Assembly: GCA_025677835.1 (NCBI GenBank)
Contig: JAIXMR010000059.1
Span: 1 to 64,000 of the forward strand
Length of the DNA: 64,000 nt
From: Sporodiniella umbellata
Lineage: Eukaryota; Mucoromycota; Mucoromycetes; Mucorales; Rhizopodaceae
Reading direction: 5' to 3'
The notes under the pieces were generated by a model, which was not told the origin of the DNA, did no database searches, and saw only the letters and a list, made by a program, of their open reading frames with translations. Of the stretch, positions 12,946 through 23,858 are shown piece by piece. A program made the translations under genes and the position numbers. Positions within the stretch are counted from its first letter, which is position 1. Every line of letters starts with the position of its first letter.

Positions 12946-15900
12946 TTAATAAGGAATACCTAAATAATAATGAGATTCTCTTTACAAAAGTGAGCAAAAT
13001 GCCCTTACCATTTGTTACTTTTTGGAAATAATCATACAACACAGTTCTTTGATTTTCAAACGAATCTTTGATTCTCTGAACCATGAAGTCAGCAGCAGCT
13101 CTGTCTGACTTATCAGTCTGGAATCTATATCTCAATCGTTTGATAGTTTCTCCCTTGAAACAGGGTAAACTTGACTCCAACATAAGCATTACGAGGTGGA
13201 TTATCTGCTCTGCATATGGGCGGCAGGCTAGATATCCTTTAATAACCAATTCAGAGAAATGCTTGAACGATTGTTGTTCTGAGCTACCACCCATCAACTG
13301 TACCATTTCTGTGGTTAATTTAAAGGGAGAACTTTCAAAAGTGATACCTCCAGGAGCAATGTCAAAAATAAAACCAAAGTCAATATGAATCAGATGGCCA
13401 TCGTCGTCTAACATGATATTTCCATTATGTCTGTCTTTAAACTGAAGCACATAGGAAATAAGCGAATAGGCAGCTGCACTTTGAACAAAGTTCATGCGAG
13501 CCCTTTGAAATGCTACCGTGTTTGGTCCACCGTATTTGGCTACAAAATAATCGTACATACTGTTCACTTTTTCACGGCCTAACTGATCTCGAGAGATTGA
13601 ACGAGGAATCACGTCAATAACCCCACGTCCTGGAGCAGTAGCTACCACTCGATAAGGAAATACGTACAAGTCAAGCCCTACACTCGTAAAAATATTTTTG
13701 AAAACAGCAATAAGCTGGAGTGCTAGAACATCCTGTCGACAGTCGTCGCCAACTTTAAAAATGGCGCTCTGCCAAAGCGTGTTAGTCGTCTGGACCTCAT
13801 CGTAGCTTTCCAGTTCTTTTTGAAAAATATTCTCTTCTATGGAATCATCTTTACTCTTTTCTTTCTCAATCTTGAAAGTTGCCATAAAGGGTGCCTTAGC
13901 ATGACTTTGAAGTGGTCTTCCAGAGGTACGATTGATGTCTACAACATGGCCATCAGGGTTGCTCGGAAGATAAACACCCACATCCACTTCGATTTTTCCT
14001 AGCTCTTCATCTAGTCTTTTCTGTTTTGTGTTTGAGGCCAAATATGTTTACAAATATATATATCCACATAGTCCTTACCTTCTGTAAAGGCTTTTTTTCG
14101 TTTTGTCCGCATTTAATATACTCTTTCAAGTAGCCAGAGATAGCAGTGACTTCATTGAAGAACTTGAACTCTCTTTCGTAAAATTCTCTATCAACGCCAG
14201 TAAATGATGCTGTCAGACTGTCAATGATTTTTTCAAGCACAGGTTTTAATAAATCAGGCTATGCAAATGTTGGTTTGTAAAAATCAGTTAATGATACTAG
14301 TACTCTCTTAATTTCCAGTTTCTATATTTACTTTAACACATTCTTTGTCCGCATCAATGTAAAAGTTAGCACTCATATTCCATATGATTTGGTGAGCAAA
14401 AAGCTGAGAAACTTGTCCTGCTTCCATTATGTAACGTTCTACATAGTCAAACTTGTCGTGTCGCAAAGCTTGAACAATTTGAGGCACATAAAAGAATACA
14501 GTATCTACAGGAAAGTACTCCAACGTTTTCATTGCATACTGCAAGAGGAAAGGATGGTTTCCGAAGGCTGGCATGAAGTAGGAAGCTGCGGTAATAGCAG
14601 GCACAGGAGCCCAGTATCTCAAAAAGCGTAGGTCGAGTTTGGAATTCGGAAGGACTCGTTCACCTAATAAAATTTCAAGTGCTTGGGGTACGTCAACAAC
14701 ATCAATAGTATTGTTTGCTATCAGATTGTGTAGCTCTCTTTGAACAACTAGCTGGTCGAACCGCGCTACCATCTGAACGGCCACCTTAGGCGAAGTTTTC
14801 CACGCAAATCGAATAATTTCTTTCCAACCTTCATCTGTTGTAATTGACTTTTCAGTATTGCCCGCATAGTTCTCAATATAACCAGAGCCAACCGCATTTA
14901 ATGGATTGCACCATACAGATAGACGCGAAAGTTCACTGTCCATTAGCAGTAAAAGCAGACGCTTAGACATCTTTTGATCACGAAGAGCGTCTTCCTTACT
15001 CTTATCTTTTAAAAACATACTGTATCCAGGAGCACCCTTTTTGTTCTGAGAGTTGACCGAGGTAATGTGCTCGGTCAGATAGGGCGTATCATTCATCAAC
15101 AAATTGTAGAAGTCCATCAAGGTCTTGTGTTCGACTAAGGCAGAACTCTTTCTTGACCCATAATGCCATTTAGGTGATAGAGAAAACCAATCGAAAGCAG
15201 ATTGGTACACGAGCGACCGAAACTGATGTTCAGATAGTGCCTCCATTTTTGCAGACTGAAGCACCTTAAGACCCAAAAACAACAACTGGAATCTGAGCAA
15301 TCGAGCAGATGAATGTGTGCTCATCAAATGGGTATTGTTAAAAGTACAAACCAATAGATTAGTTAAAATGCGTACCAGAGATTTACTACGATGTCGGAAG
15401 GTGTAAAATCGGCTTGTCAGGAATTTGATCCAAACCGTATGAGGGGTAAGAAGAAGTGATACAGCACGGTTATTCTTTTCAATAATTGACTTGTCCGAAG
15501 GTGCATATGTCATAGCAACAACAAAGGGGTGCTTGGAATTGAGCGCTGGAGAGAACAAACCTTTACGATGCCTTTGGGCCCATGACCACATATTACTTAT
15601 TTCGGTCATTAAACGCTCTTCGATATCGGAACGTTCTATAAGAATCCAAGTCCATGCATCCACACCGATTTCTATTGACTCAACTGTAAAAATCTGTACT
15701 GGAATGGTGACAATGTATTGAATCAAGTCGGGATGAACTTTAGGTGATGATACAGCAAGACTGGCAGCTTGCAGCAATAGTCGGCGCAAATTGGATCCAT
15801 GTATTTTTTTGTGTGTAGCTTTAATATCTTTAAGTACAGATTCAAGTTTTTTAATTATGTTGGCCACCTGGTTTGGCTTGTGTGTATTTTCTGAATCTCC

Positions 15901-18900
15901 TTCTTCCATAAATCCATCAACCTCCCCGATATGATATCTTTTTGTAGCAAAACTATCCATAAAAACCGAAGAGTTATCTAAGCTTATTCCTTGTATTTTT
16001 GGTACGTAATTGACAGTCATTTCATTTTTTGCAGCGGACTTTCCGATCTCAAGGGCTAAATGTCTCCCAAGATGCGTGATATCTAGTAGTTCCCCTGTTT
16101 CATATCTTGAATAGTCAACGATGTAGTCGTAAAGTAGTCCGGATATTTCCATAGGAGAACGATCCATTGAGGCTAGCAACCACCTTTTTCCGCTTTCGTA
16201 CATATGGGAGCATATCTCTTTTCGATAGGCAAATGAATCTCCAAGTTCGACAGTAACATTAGCTCGTTGTGAAGTAAAGTGGAAATTGGGACAATATTCA
16301 TCTCGATATTCAGACTCGCAGCTTATCCACAGCAGTTGCACTAACTCAAGCAAAAGAAGTATGAGTGCCTTGTCAATGAATACTTGTGGAAAGTTGGATA
16401 CAATCCTATCACAAAGCTTGGTTGCCAATGAGTGTACTTTTGTAAGACGGTGACAGCAAAGTTGAAGAAGATGACTCATTTGAAGCCTTAACTCACTATC
16501 CAAAGCCTGAGACCCTGCCTTTTGTGAAGCATCCCTTATGTAAGAGCTTACAACGCGATCTGCAATATTTTCAAGACAGTTGGCCAGTGTGCTATTTACA
16601 AGACCATCGTTCATAAAGTAGCGTAAAATGAAGCAACAATCACCCATTTTGCTTCGCATAACTTCCACATGATATACTGTCATTGCAAATACTACTTGAG
16701 GAAAAGAAAAGTTTTTGACATCATAAGCAATGGATGGTAGGTCATTAGTTAGCTTTTGACGCATAGGCCCAGAATCTCGATCAGACATGTGTCCACTTCT
16801 TAGTATAGAGTTGTATTCTAGATCGCTCTCCAAATAATCTGTAGCGCTCTCAATGACAAGAACTGGTGTTTTTTTTGCAATCAAAAGCATAGAATCATAC
16901 CATTCTCGAATCCATACACGCTCAGTAACAAACCCAAAGAGAACGCAGTGAAACCATACGTTTCGATAGAGGGTGGTAATCTCTTCGCTTGGTGTCAAAT
17001 GTGGGTTAAGGTCTTCATGCCTCAAAAGCTCACTGATAACTGGTAAAAGTTTTCCAAGTTTGGATAACCATGGTAGCTCAGATTCTTTTTTGTTTTTTGC
17101 TATTACACGCTGGATAGTATTAGCATTCTCAACAAAAAGTGTCAATAGGCTTTGCAAATAAAGATCATAAAACTCTGGGCGGGATTTGACTCTCTCGGAT
17201 AACACTTTTAAAGCATCAATAACCTATAACACACATTTAGCCCTATTTTTTTTTAATTTAAACATCTCCTTACTCCACCAGTCAGTTGCTTGTTGTCCAT
17301 CAATAGGTAATCGTGACTTAATGCAGAAAATAAGTTAATAATGTCTCTAAATACAATCAAGGGGCTAACAATAGCTAAATCCACAAGCTTTCTGGTCAGA
17401 ATGGCGCTTGCAGCAAATGAGAGTGATTTTCTACGCGATGCTAGCATAGAACAAGCTTGTCTCGATATCTAAATACGAAGGCACGCCATACAAACGTATA
17501 GGGTTTTAGCCCCCCCTTTTTTTTTAGTTGTTTTAGTTCTATCCTTACCTCTTCGTCTTGAAGATATACAGCCACACCCACTATAGCAGAAAGTGCATTC
17601 ATACAAACTTGCTCTCTTTGTAAGTCGCTCAAATGTTCAACAGTTGTACTCTCATCATTTCCTGATGAATCTATATCTGAATAACGTGGAATTTCGTTTA
17701 AAAGAGCGTACATAGTAGACATTGCTACTTTGAATACTCGATCAGACTCAACATTCTAAATAAAAGTAAAAAAAAAACCATTAAGTATCGTTGGAAATAG
17801 TGCTATAAAATTACCTGGACACATTGTGCAAGTCTAATTATAGCAAACTCTTCAACTGTCGTTTCGTTCTCGCAATTTCTCGACTTTTTGTCGAATACAG
17901 CAGAAGGTGTTGCTAAGAATCGGCAGAGAACATTGATCATGTTACTATTGAGGTTCGAAAAGCTATAATAAAGCTCCAAGTTAGATACCAATATGACTTG
18001 TCCAATATTATATTACTTTATAGCCAGTAATGCAGCAGCGTCCAGTGAAGCTATATATATCCATGTAACTGAAGGACTGGGGCTGTCGAAAAGACACTCA
18101 TTGATATAATTAGTCAAAATGTCGTCAATTTCATGCAGATATACAGAGGATAGGGCAGCCACTTGCTACAAAATAGTAGGTAAAAATCCACACGTAAATA
18201 AAAATCGTAAACTTACTAAGCTTGTTCCCATTATTTCGTTCATATAAGAGTCTAAGGACCACATCTTACCCTCATTTTCCCTCCTTTCAGCATATTTTTT
18301 AACATCCTCAAAATATCCCAAGCTCATAACATATATGTTCCTAAGCATTTTTGTAAGCTTCATATCATTTTCTTCTGTGTCTTGATTTAACGATCGAACA
18401 TTGTGCGCTGTTGACCTCATCAAATCAGTCCAAGCATTTTCAATGTTATTGGTTAGATGTAGTTTGTCTAACAATGTATCAGATAGCTTGGTTGGCTCAC
18501 TGTTTTCAGGAGGTTTGGCTACTGTGATTACTCTGGCACACGCATTACGCAAAATGATTAACAGATCATGAATGATACGATTAGAACTAAGAGGCATCCC
18601 ATCTTCCCAATAATTCCCAAGCACTTTTCTGCTAAAGCTGTTTTCATCACACTCTTGAAGGCATCCATCAATGGCGTTTTTTATCAAGTCCAGTGTCTTA
18701 TTCACAATCAACGGCTGTATATTGTCGCATAATGCATGGATATGGCTAGGTTTGTAAAGAAAAGGCGACAATTGCAAAGCGCGAGCAAGCCCAGCAAGGG
18801 ACGGAAGAATAAATCCTACAGTGTACTCTTCTATTGTATAAAGTGAGCATGATTAAACATCATTTTTTGTCTACTCTATATACTGCTGTTTGTTTCCATT

Positions 18901-19553
18901 AATTCTATAATACATCTTCCATAATTCCACAATGTCTCATATATAATATCTGAGTATTCACTGCGTTTATCTGCGATACTAAGCAGCCCAGATACTAAGC
19001 TGAAAGTGATACAATCAGATGGTGTGGGCCCTGTTGTTGTTTGCGGTTGGTAAACGAAATAAAGATGGCTTTATTGAGGAGTATTTACCTTTATTGAGGA
19101 GTATTCCGTCCCATTCAAAGTCAGGTAGAGACTTAAAGTAGCTTAGTATTCTCGGTAAAAGATCATCTTGGACTCTTTCGCATGCGCCTACAGCATACTG
19201 AACCATAGCGGCCAATGTGTTTTGACAGCGATAGGTCTTTCAAAATTGTGATGTTATTTTTGTGTTACAGTTTGTAAAGTGTTACCATGCGCTCTTTCGC
19301 ATCTTTTGTCGAAGGATGCGTTATTGACGTATTTTCTATAGGAATAATAGGTATTTGGGGACATTTTGAGATAAGTCTTTCAGTTTCATTTGGCGTGGTA
19401 TTAGACTTTGGATTTGCTAATGTCTCAGCAAGACTTAAGAGAATGCGGGAATGCAAATCGTGCCCAAGTCTAAAGCATGCAGAGTTAAAGAGTGAAATGT
19501 AAAGGTGCAATAAGTAGTTTTGGTGATTTTTATAGAAGGACGCACCTGTTCAT
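12946..19553 (-). CDS. STT4: Phosphatidylinositol 4-kinase III alpha (Stt4)
   Basis: Plasma-membrane PI 4-kinase making PI4P. Thirteen exons in coding order: 19553-19546, 19469-19286, 19236-19089, 18994-18884, 18830-18217, 18165-18017, 17962-17815, 17755-17549, 17468-17274, 17223-14332, 14258-14079, 14020-13009 and 12959-12946; total 5,862 nt, 1,953 aa, matching the family. A long alpha-helical solenoid is followed by the PIK accessory domain (about 1330-1510; FAWKTSPKVAVQMVARF) and the kinase domain (about 1620-1953) with SGRPLQSHAKAPFMATFKI, the catalytic loop KDRHNGNIML, IDFGFIFD and the family-specific end NGIPY. The first exon has only 8 coding bases (ATGAACAG) and the last only 14. Acceptor choice at 18994 uses the second of two AGs, because the first puts a stop in frame. 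Divergent from NC2beta. Confidence 0.96.
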
Positions 19554-19942
19554 ACACGAGTTTTAGTTTAAACAAAAAGTAAGAGAAAATTAGAAAAAGG
19601 TAAGCGTGACGACAGGCAGATGGCCCTTACAGCGGAGTTCGGTTTCAGAGACACGCCCTGTGTACCGTTCCTTTGTTCAATTTATACAGAAATAATTGAG
19701 TCAAAGGGGTGTGTGTATCTATGATTATTTTGACTTTTACTATACTCCAAATAACTTGAAATAAAAAAAGCTCCTTTCACTCTGTGCCCCATTCACAAAT
19801 TCGCATAAAAAACCATTACAGTAGCGCAGGGGCTTTTTAGTTCACTTCAAGTTCTTACGAACGACGAAAGCCACAATTTTCAAGCATAAATTTCCTGAAA
19901 ATTGGTTTTCTTTCTGTGCTTTTTTTCTTTTTCCAGCACAAA
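19554..19942. promoter_or_regulatory. Divergent STT4/NC2beta promoter region
   Basis: 389 bp between two start codons on opposite strands. Pyrimidine-rich just before the NC2beta ATG, consistent with a core promoter or a 5' UTR intron acceptor (TTTTTCCAG at about 19928-19936). No factor site could be named with confidence. Confidence 0.4.
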
Positions 19943-20537
19943 ATGAGCGATACAGAGCGTTCTGGACCAGCTATGGATGACGAGCTTTCGCTTCCTAAAG
20001 GTGCACTTGACTAACTTTTTGTGTTTCTTCTTTTCTAACTTATTTTAGCTACCGTGCAAAAACTGATAAATGAGATGATGCCAGAAGATGTTGTCTGCGC
20101 AAAAGACACTCGAGATTTACTAATTGATTGTTGTGTTGGTAAAATCAAGATCGGAGATTAATGTTGCACTTGAGGCTAAATAAATCTATAGAGTTCATTC
20201 ACTTAATTGCATCCGAATCAAATGAGATATGTGACAAAGAAACAAAAAAGACAATCGCAGGAGAACATGTTATAGCAGCTCTACAAACTCTTGGATTTGA
20301 AGAATATGTAGAAGAAGTAGAAGAAGTGTATAAAGACCACAAGAAACAGCAAAAAGTATATCAACAAATTGCTTAAATCATAAGCTTTTCAAAAGATTGA
20401 CCAGCAACTTCTAATAGGACCGAGACAAGAAGAGCACAAGATTAGAAAATACCGGAATTTCTGAAGAGGAATTACTAAGACAGCAAGAATTGTTGTTTGC
20501 CCAATCAAGACTTAGATTTGAGGCGCAACAGCAATAG
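19943..20537 (+). CDS. NCB2: Negative cofactor 2 subunit beta (Dr1/NC2beta)
   Basis: Histone-fold subunit of the NC2 complex, which binds TBP on DNA and represses RNA polymerase II preinitiation-complex assembly. Exons 19943-20000, 20049-20138, 20192-20355 and 20418-20537 give 143 aa, the usual size. The H2B-like histone fold covers about residues 18-90: LPKATVQKLINEMMPEDVV, CAKDTRDLLIDCCVEFIHLI, ASESNEICDKETKKTIAGEH and VIAALQTLGF. A charged Gln/Glu-rich C-terminal helix follows (EEELLRQQELLFAQSRLRFE). Intron 3 keeps an open frame for four more codons, so retention would truncate the C-terminal helix. Confidence 0.95.
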
Positions 20538-20862
20538 CCAAACTTCTCTTTGTGTGTACAGTGATTAATAAATAACAAGAAATAGCAAGCGCAAAGCCTT
20601 ATGTTATCGTGGTAGCACCCTCAAATACAATGGGTTAAATGAGAGTCAACCTTCCGCACTATATAGCTAGCACCGATTATCCGCGTCGACTCAAGAAAGG
20701 GATAATGTTATCAAGAGAGAAGGAAGACAGATTGACTGTCATTGAATTTCCTTTACCGAAACAGCGCGACCGTTTGGTTTTCTTTATAATTTGGTCTCGT
20801 TTTCACTGAACAACTTTTTTTTTCATTTTTTCTTTCCTTCTTTTTATTATTATTGTTATCTG
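20538..20862. other. NC2beta to Aim32-like intergenic spacer
   Basis: 325 bp holding the NC2beta 3' flank and the promoter of the next gene. T-rich just before the ATG at 20863. Nothing else recognised. Confidence 0.5.
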
Positions 20863-21806
20863 ATGTTACGCAGAGCACTTTGCTACCGCAAGCGACCTTA
20901 TTCAACTATTCCTTTTGATAATAAACCATTTAGGTTTACAAGATTTGAACCATGCTGCCCAGATAGCTCACAAACAGCTGCAAATGGATATGTGCCATGT
21001 CATACACACCCTATACCCAATGTTCTTGGCAAAAAAGTTGAAATGATAGAACCGTTGACTGGTCCTAACGGTTTACGTCACTTAGTAGCCTGCATAGGGC
21101 CCGACGCCCTAGAATGGACAAGGGCTAAAGTAGAGGCTCACCCTGGTGGTATTGTTCAATCTATAGATACCTATAAAAACAGTTGGCTAAGACAAAACAC
21201 CACTGATCAAAACGATCGAGCTATATTGACTACGGTTGCAGACCGACTATCTTCCTCGCCACAGGCTGCAGACATTCTGATGTTCCCAGAATTCAAAATT
21301 TACAAAGACGTCCAACCGGATCACCTCAACAAGTTTCATGCCGTACTAAACAATATTTGGAAAGATGCAAGTTCTGCACTTCCCTTAGAACCTAAGAATG
21401 AAGACATAGTAGCAGATACAGTGATTTTAGTTTGTACACATGGACGTCGCGATTTGAGGTGCGGCAGAATTGGCCCTCCCATCGTAGAGGAATTCGAAAG
21501 AGTCATTAAGGAAAAAAACCTAACTAAAAAAGTCGAAGTCTGGGGAACAAGTCATTTTGGAGGTTAAAAGCAAAAGCAAAAAAAAAAAAAAAAAAAGTTA
21601 GTAAAAGATTACTTGAGCTAACACTTTGCATCTTATTAGGACACAAGTTTGCTGGAAACCTCATCATTCATCAACGAGGACTAGGAGGACATATGTACGG
21701 AAACGTGCGTCAATGTCATGTTGCTGACATTGTAGACAGACACATAATTCATCAAAAAGTAATTAAAGAAATTTGGAGAGGGCAGGTCACACCTCCTCAG
21801 TTATAA
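20863..21806 (+). CDS. AIM32: Aim32/sucrase-ferredoxin-like protein (thioredoxin-like [2Fe-2S] family)
   Basis: Member of the Suc_Fer-like family (yeast Apd1/Aim32); Aim32 is a mitochondrial thioredoxin-like Fe-S redox protein. Exons 20863-21562 and 21640-21806 give 288 aa. The start at 20863 is the first ATG; it opens with a basic, Arg-rich stretch (MLRRALCYRKRPYST) fitting a mitochondrial presequence. Family signatures are an early Cys-Pro (EPCCPDSS), the C-terminal domain CTHGRRDLRCGRIGPPI with two Cys, and SHFGGHKFAGNLIIHQRG, whose His residues are candidate cluster ligands. The intron falls inside the GGHKF motif and contains a poly(A) run. Aim32 or its cytosolic relative Apd1 is a family-level choice; the presequence favours Aim32. 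Confidence 0.85.
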
Positions 21807-21969
21807 TACTTTGAATCCCTTTTTTTTTTTTTTTTTTTCAAAAACAGACCGACTAAAAATAGTCAGTTCATGCAAGACGTTTAATTTTTTCAATGGAAAA
21901 AAGAGTCACTTCAGTCTATAGAAAAACAAAAAAAGAAAAAAAAATGTTTTTGTTTCAGATAAACTAAGT

Positions 21970-23388
21970 ATGGTTTGGGGAGGAAATGACAGTGCGGTTG
22001 ACAATTGGGTCAAACAGCTTGAGAGCAATGACCCTAAACTTAAATCACTTCACATTCTTAGCTTTCGTCGAGTGTCTGCAAAAGATCTGGAAAGGATCTT
22101 CAAGGCCATTGCTTATAACACAGTACTCACAGAGCTTTACATTTCTGGACATGCTCTCGACGAGTCGTCTGCAGACCAACTAAGTGAGACTTTGACTTTG
22201 AACGAAACACTAGAAACTTTAAACCTCGGTAATGCAACATTTGGCCAAGATTCCAAGGTCTTTGGTTTGTTTTGTGAAGGTTTGGCTGAGAATGAAGGCC
22301 TGGTTAAACTTGACTTGGAAAACAAAGGGCTTCTATCCAACGAAAATGATAAATACAATGCAGTAAAGCTTTTATCAGACAGCTTGTGTAAAAACAGTCA
22401 TTTACAAGAGCTCAATCTTGCCAGAAACGATTTAGACGACACTGCCCTTGAAATCCTCACGCCTGCTTGTGTCAAAATTTTGAGTCTGAATTTGTCTATG
22501 AACTTGATTAGATCTGAGGGTATGGAAACCATTTCAAGAGAAATATCAGCCGATAGGGATTGTAAACTTCAAGAGATTGATCTCTCAGATAACCCTTTAC
22601 TGAACGGAGCAGCCGTTTTTGCTGCTGCACTGGCTCACAACAAATGTTTACGTACTGTGAAGCTGGCAAACGTTGTGTCTGATGTTGAAGAAGATATAAG
22701 CTTACCGTCGTCTGCTATTGAACAGGGGGAAGGAAAACTAGACGAACCAAAAAAAGAAAACGATCCCAAGCGTACTGTACATGGTAACGCTCTAGTCATA
22801 GCTCTTGGCCAAACTTTAGCTACTAACAAGACGCTTACAAACGTGTGGTTGGATAACAACGGTATTGAGTCTGCTGCTCTTCAGCTTTTAGCATGTCATT
22901 TGCAGGAATCGAATGTACAAGAACTCAAGCTTCGCCAAAACCAAATTGATGACGAGGGTGCAAGTTTGTTGGCTCAAGCTATTTCAAAACAATTGCTTTC
23001 TCTTGAGCTTGGTGAAAACACTGTTAAAGCTAAAGGTTTTGGTATGCTTTTGGATACAAGTTTGGAATACCTGGGCCTTTTTGGTAACGCCATCAATGGT
23101 TTTGGCGAAGATCAGGATGCTTTACCTGAACTGAAAAAGAGTAACATTAAGCGACTAGATATTGGCTGTAACCAGATTGTTCATCAAGATTTAGAAGCTA
23201 TGACTGATGTCTTAATCAAAGGAGGAGTGCCCAAACTTGAAGTACTAGAAATGGGAGGAAACGCCTTGGATAACGAAATGGATCTGTGGGAGTCTACTAT
23301 ACAAAAACTGTTATCTGAGCGTGATTTGGAAATAGTATGGAAGAGACAGCCAACTCAAATGGAAAGTGCTCCACCCCCAGTGTTATAA
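21970..23388 (+). CDS. Leucine-rich-repeat protein, ribonuclease-inhibitor/NLRC3-like type
   Basis: Single-exon 472-aa protein built almost entirely of LRRs of about 28 residues (for example LTELYISGHALDESSADQL, LQELNLARNDLDDTALEIL, LQEIDLSDNPLLNGAAVFA, LTNVWLDNNGIESAALQLL, VQELKLRQNQIDDEGASLL). The pattern LxxLxLxxNxIxxxGxxxL is the RI-like class also found in RanGAP and NLRC3-like proteins. An acidic/Lys-rich insertion of about 45 residues (around 238-280) splits the solenoid. No NACHT, GTPase or TM segment is present, and no RanGAP catalytic arginine could be assigned, so the role is unknown; protein-protein interaction is the safe inference. A possible 5' UTR acceptor (TTTGTTTCAG) lies just before the ATG. 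Confidence 0.85.
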   Translation: MVWGGNDSAVDNWVKQLESNDPKLKSLHILSFRRVSAKDLERIFKAIAYNTVLTELYISGHALDESSADQLSETLTLNETLETLNLGNATFGQDSKVFGLFCEGLAENEGLVKLDLENKGLLSNENDKYNAVKLLSDSLCKNSHLQELNLARNDLDDTALEILTPACVKILSLNLSMNLIRSEGMETISREISADRDCKLQEIDLSDNPLLNGAAVFAAALAHNKCLRTVKLANVVSDVEEDISLPSSAIEQGEGKLDEPKKENDPKRTVHGNALVIALGQTLATNKTLTNVWLDNNGIESAALQLLACHLQESNVQELKLRQNQIDDEGASLLAQAISKQLLSLELGENTVKAKGFGMLLDTSLEYLGLFGNAINGFGEDQDALPELKKSNIKRLDIGCNQIVHQDLEAMTDVLIKGGVPKLEVLEMGGNALDNEMDLWESTIQKLLSERDLEIVWKRQPTQMESAPPPVL

Positions 23389-23858
23389 AAAAAAAAAAAA
23401 AAAAAGAGGGGCTGCTGTATACCTTTTTTTAGACGATACTAAATAAAATGGAAAATAAACAAATTAAACATAAATGTTGCATTCAACAAAAGGAAAGGTT
23501 CAGTTCTGATGAATGGAAGTTCAAAAGATGGTTTTATTACAACTTCAGTCGTGCGCCTCTTTGTATTATTTGTGTTCTCTAAATCTCCACACTATTAGAC
23601 CTTAGTCCAGTTGACTATTGCGGTGAATTACCTATTCAATTTCATTCTTCAAAATGCAGCTTCACATACAGCAAAAAGCATCAAACACTATTCAACATAA
23701 AGCTTTCTATTCATATGTTTTCGTCATTAGTGTTACTTCCTTCGAAATACTTTAACAATTTCTGGTTAAAATGTGCTGGATGCTAAAAAAGAAAACATTA
23801 GACAAAAAAATAACGTGTTTATTTGATTTATGGTAAGTATGGCATCAGTATAGAAAAG
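23389..23858. other. Convergent 3' flanks of LRR gene and COG6
   Basis: 470 bp between two converging stop codons. Poly(A) run directly after the LRR stop. No gene seen. Confidence 0.5.

Noticed and set aside
12821..13008. Continuation of the STT4 kinase frame past NG
   Set aside because: Splicing to the 14-nt last exon restores the conserved NGIPY end; the read-through tail has no conservation.
13083..17161. Plus-strand frames inside STT4
   Set aside because: Antisense shadows of the long coding exons.
14308..17205. 965-codon minus-strand frame taken as a gene of its own
   Set aside because: It is the large central exon (14332-17223) of STT4; flanking splice sites and phases join it to the other exons.
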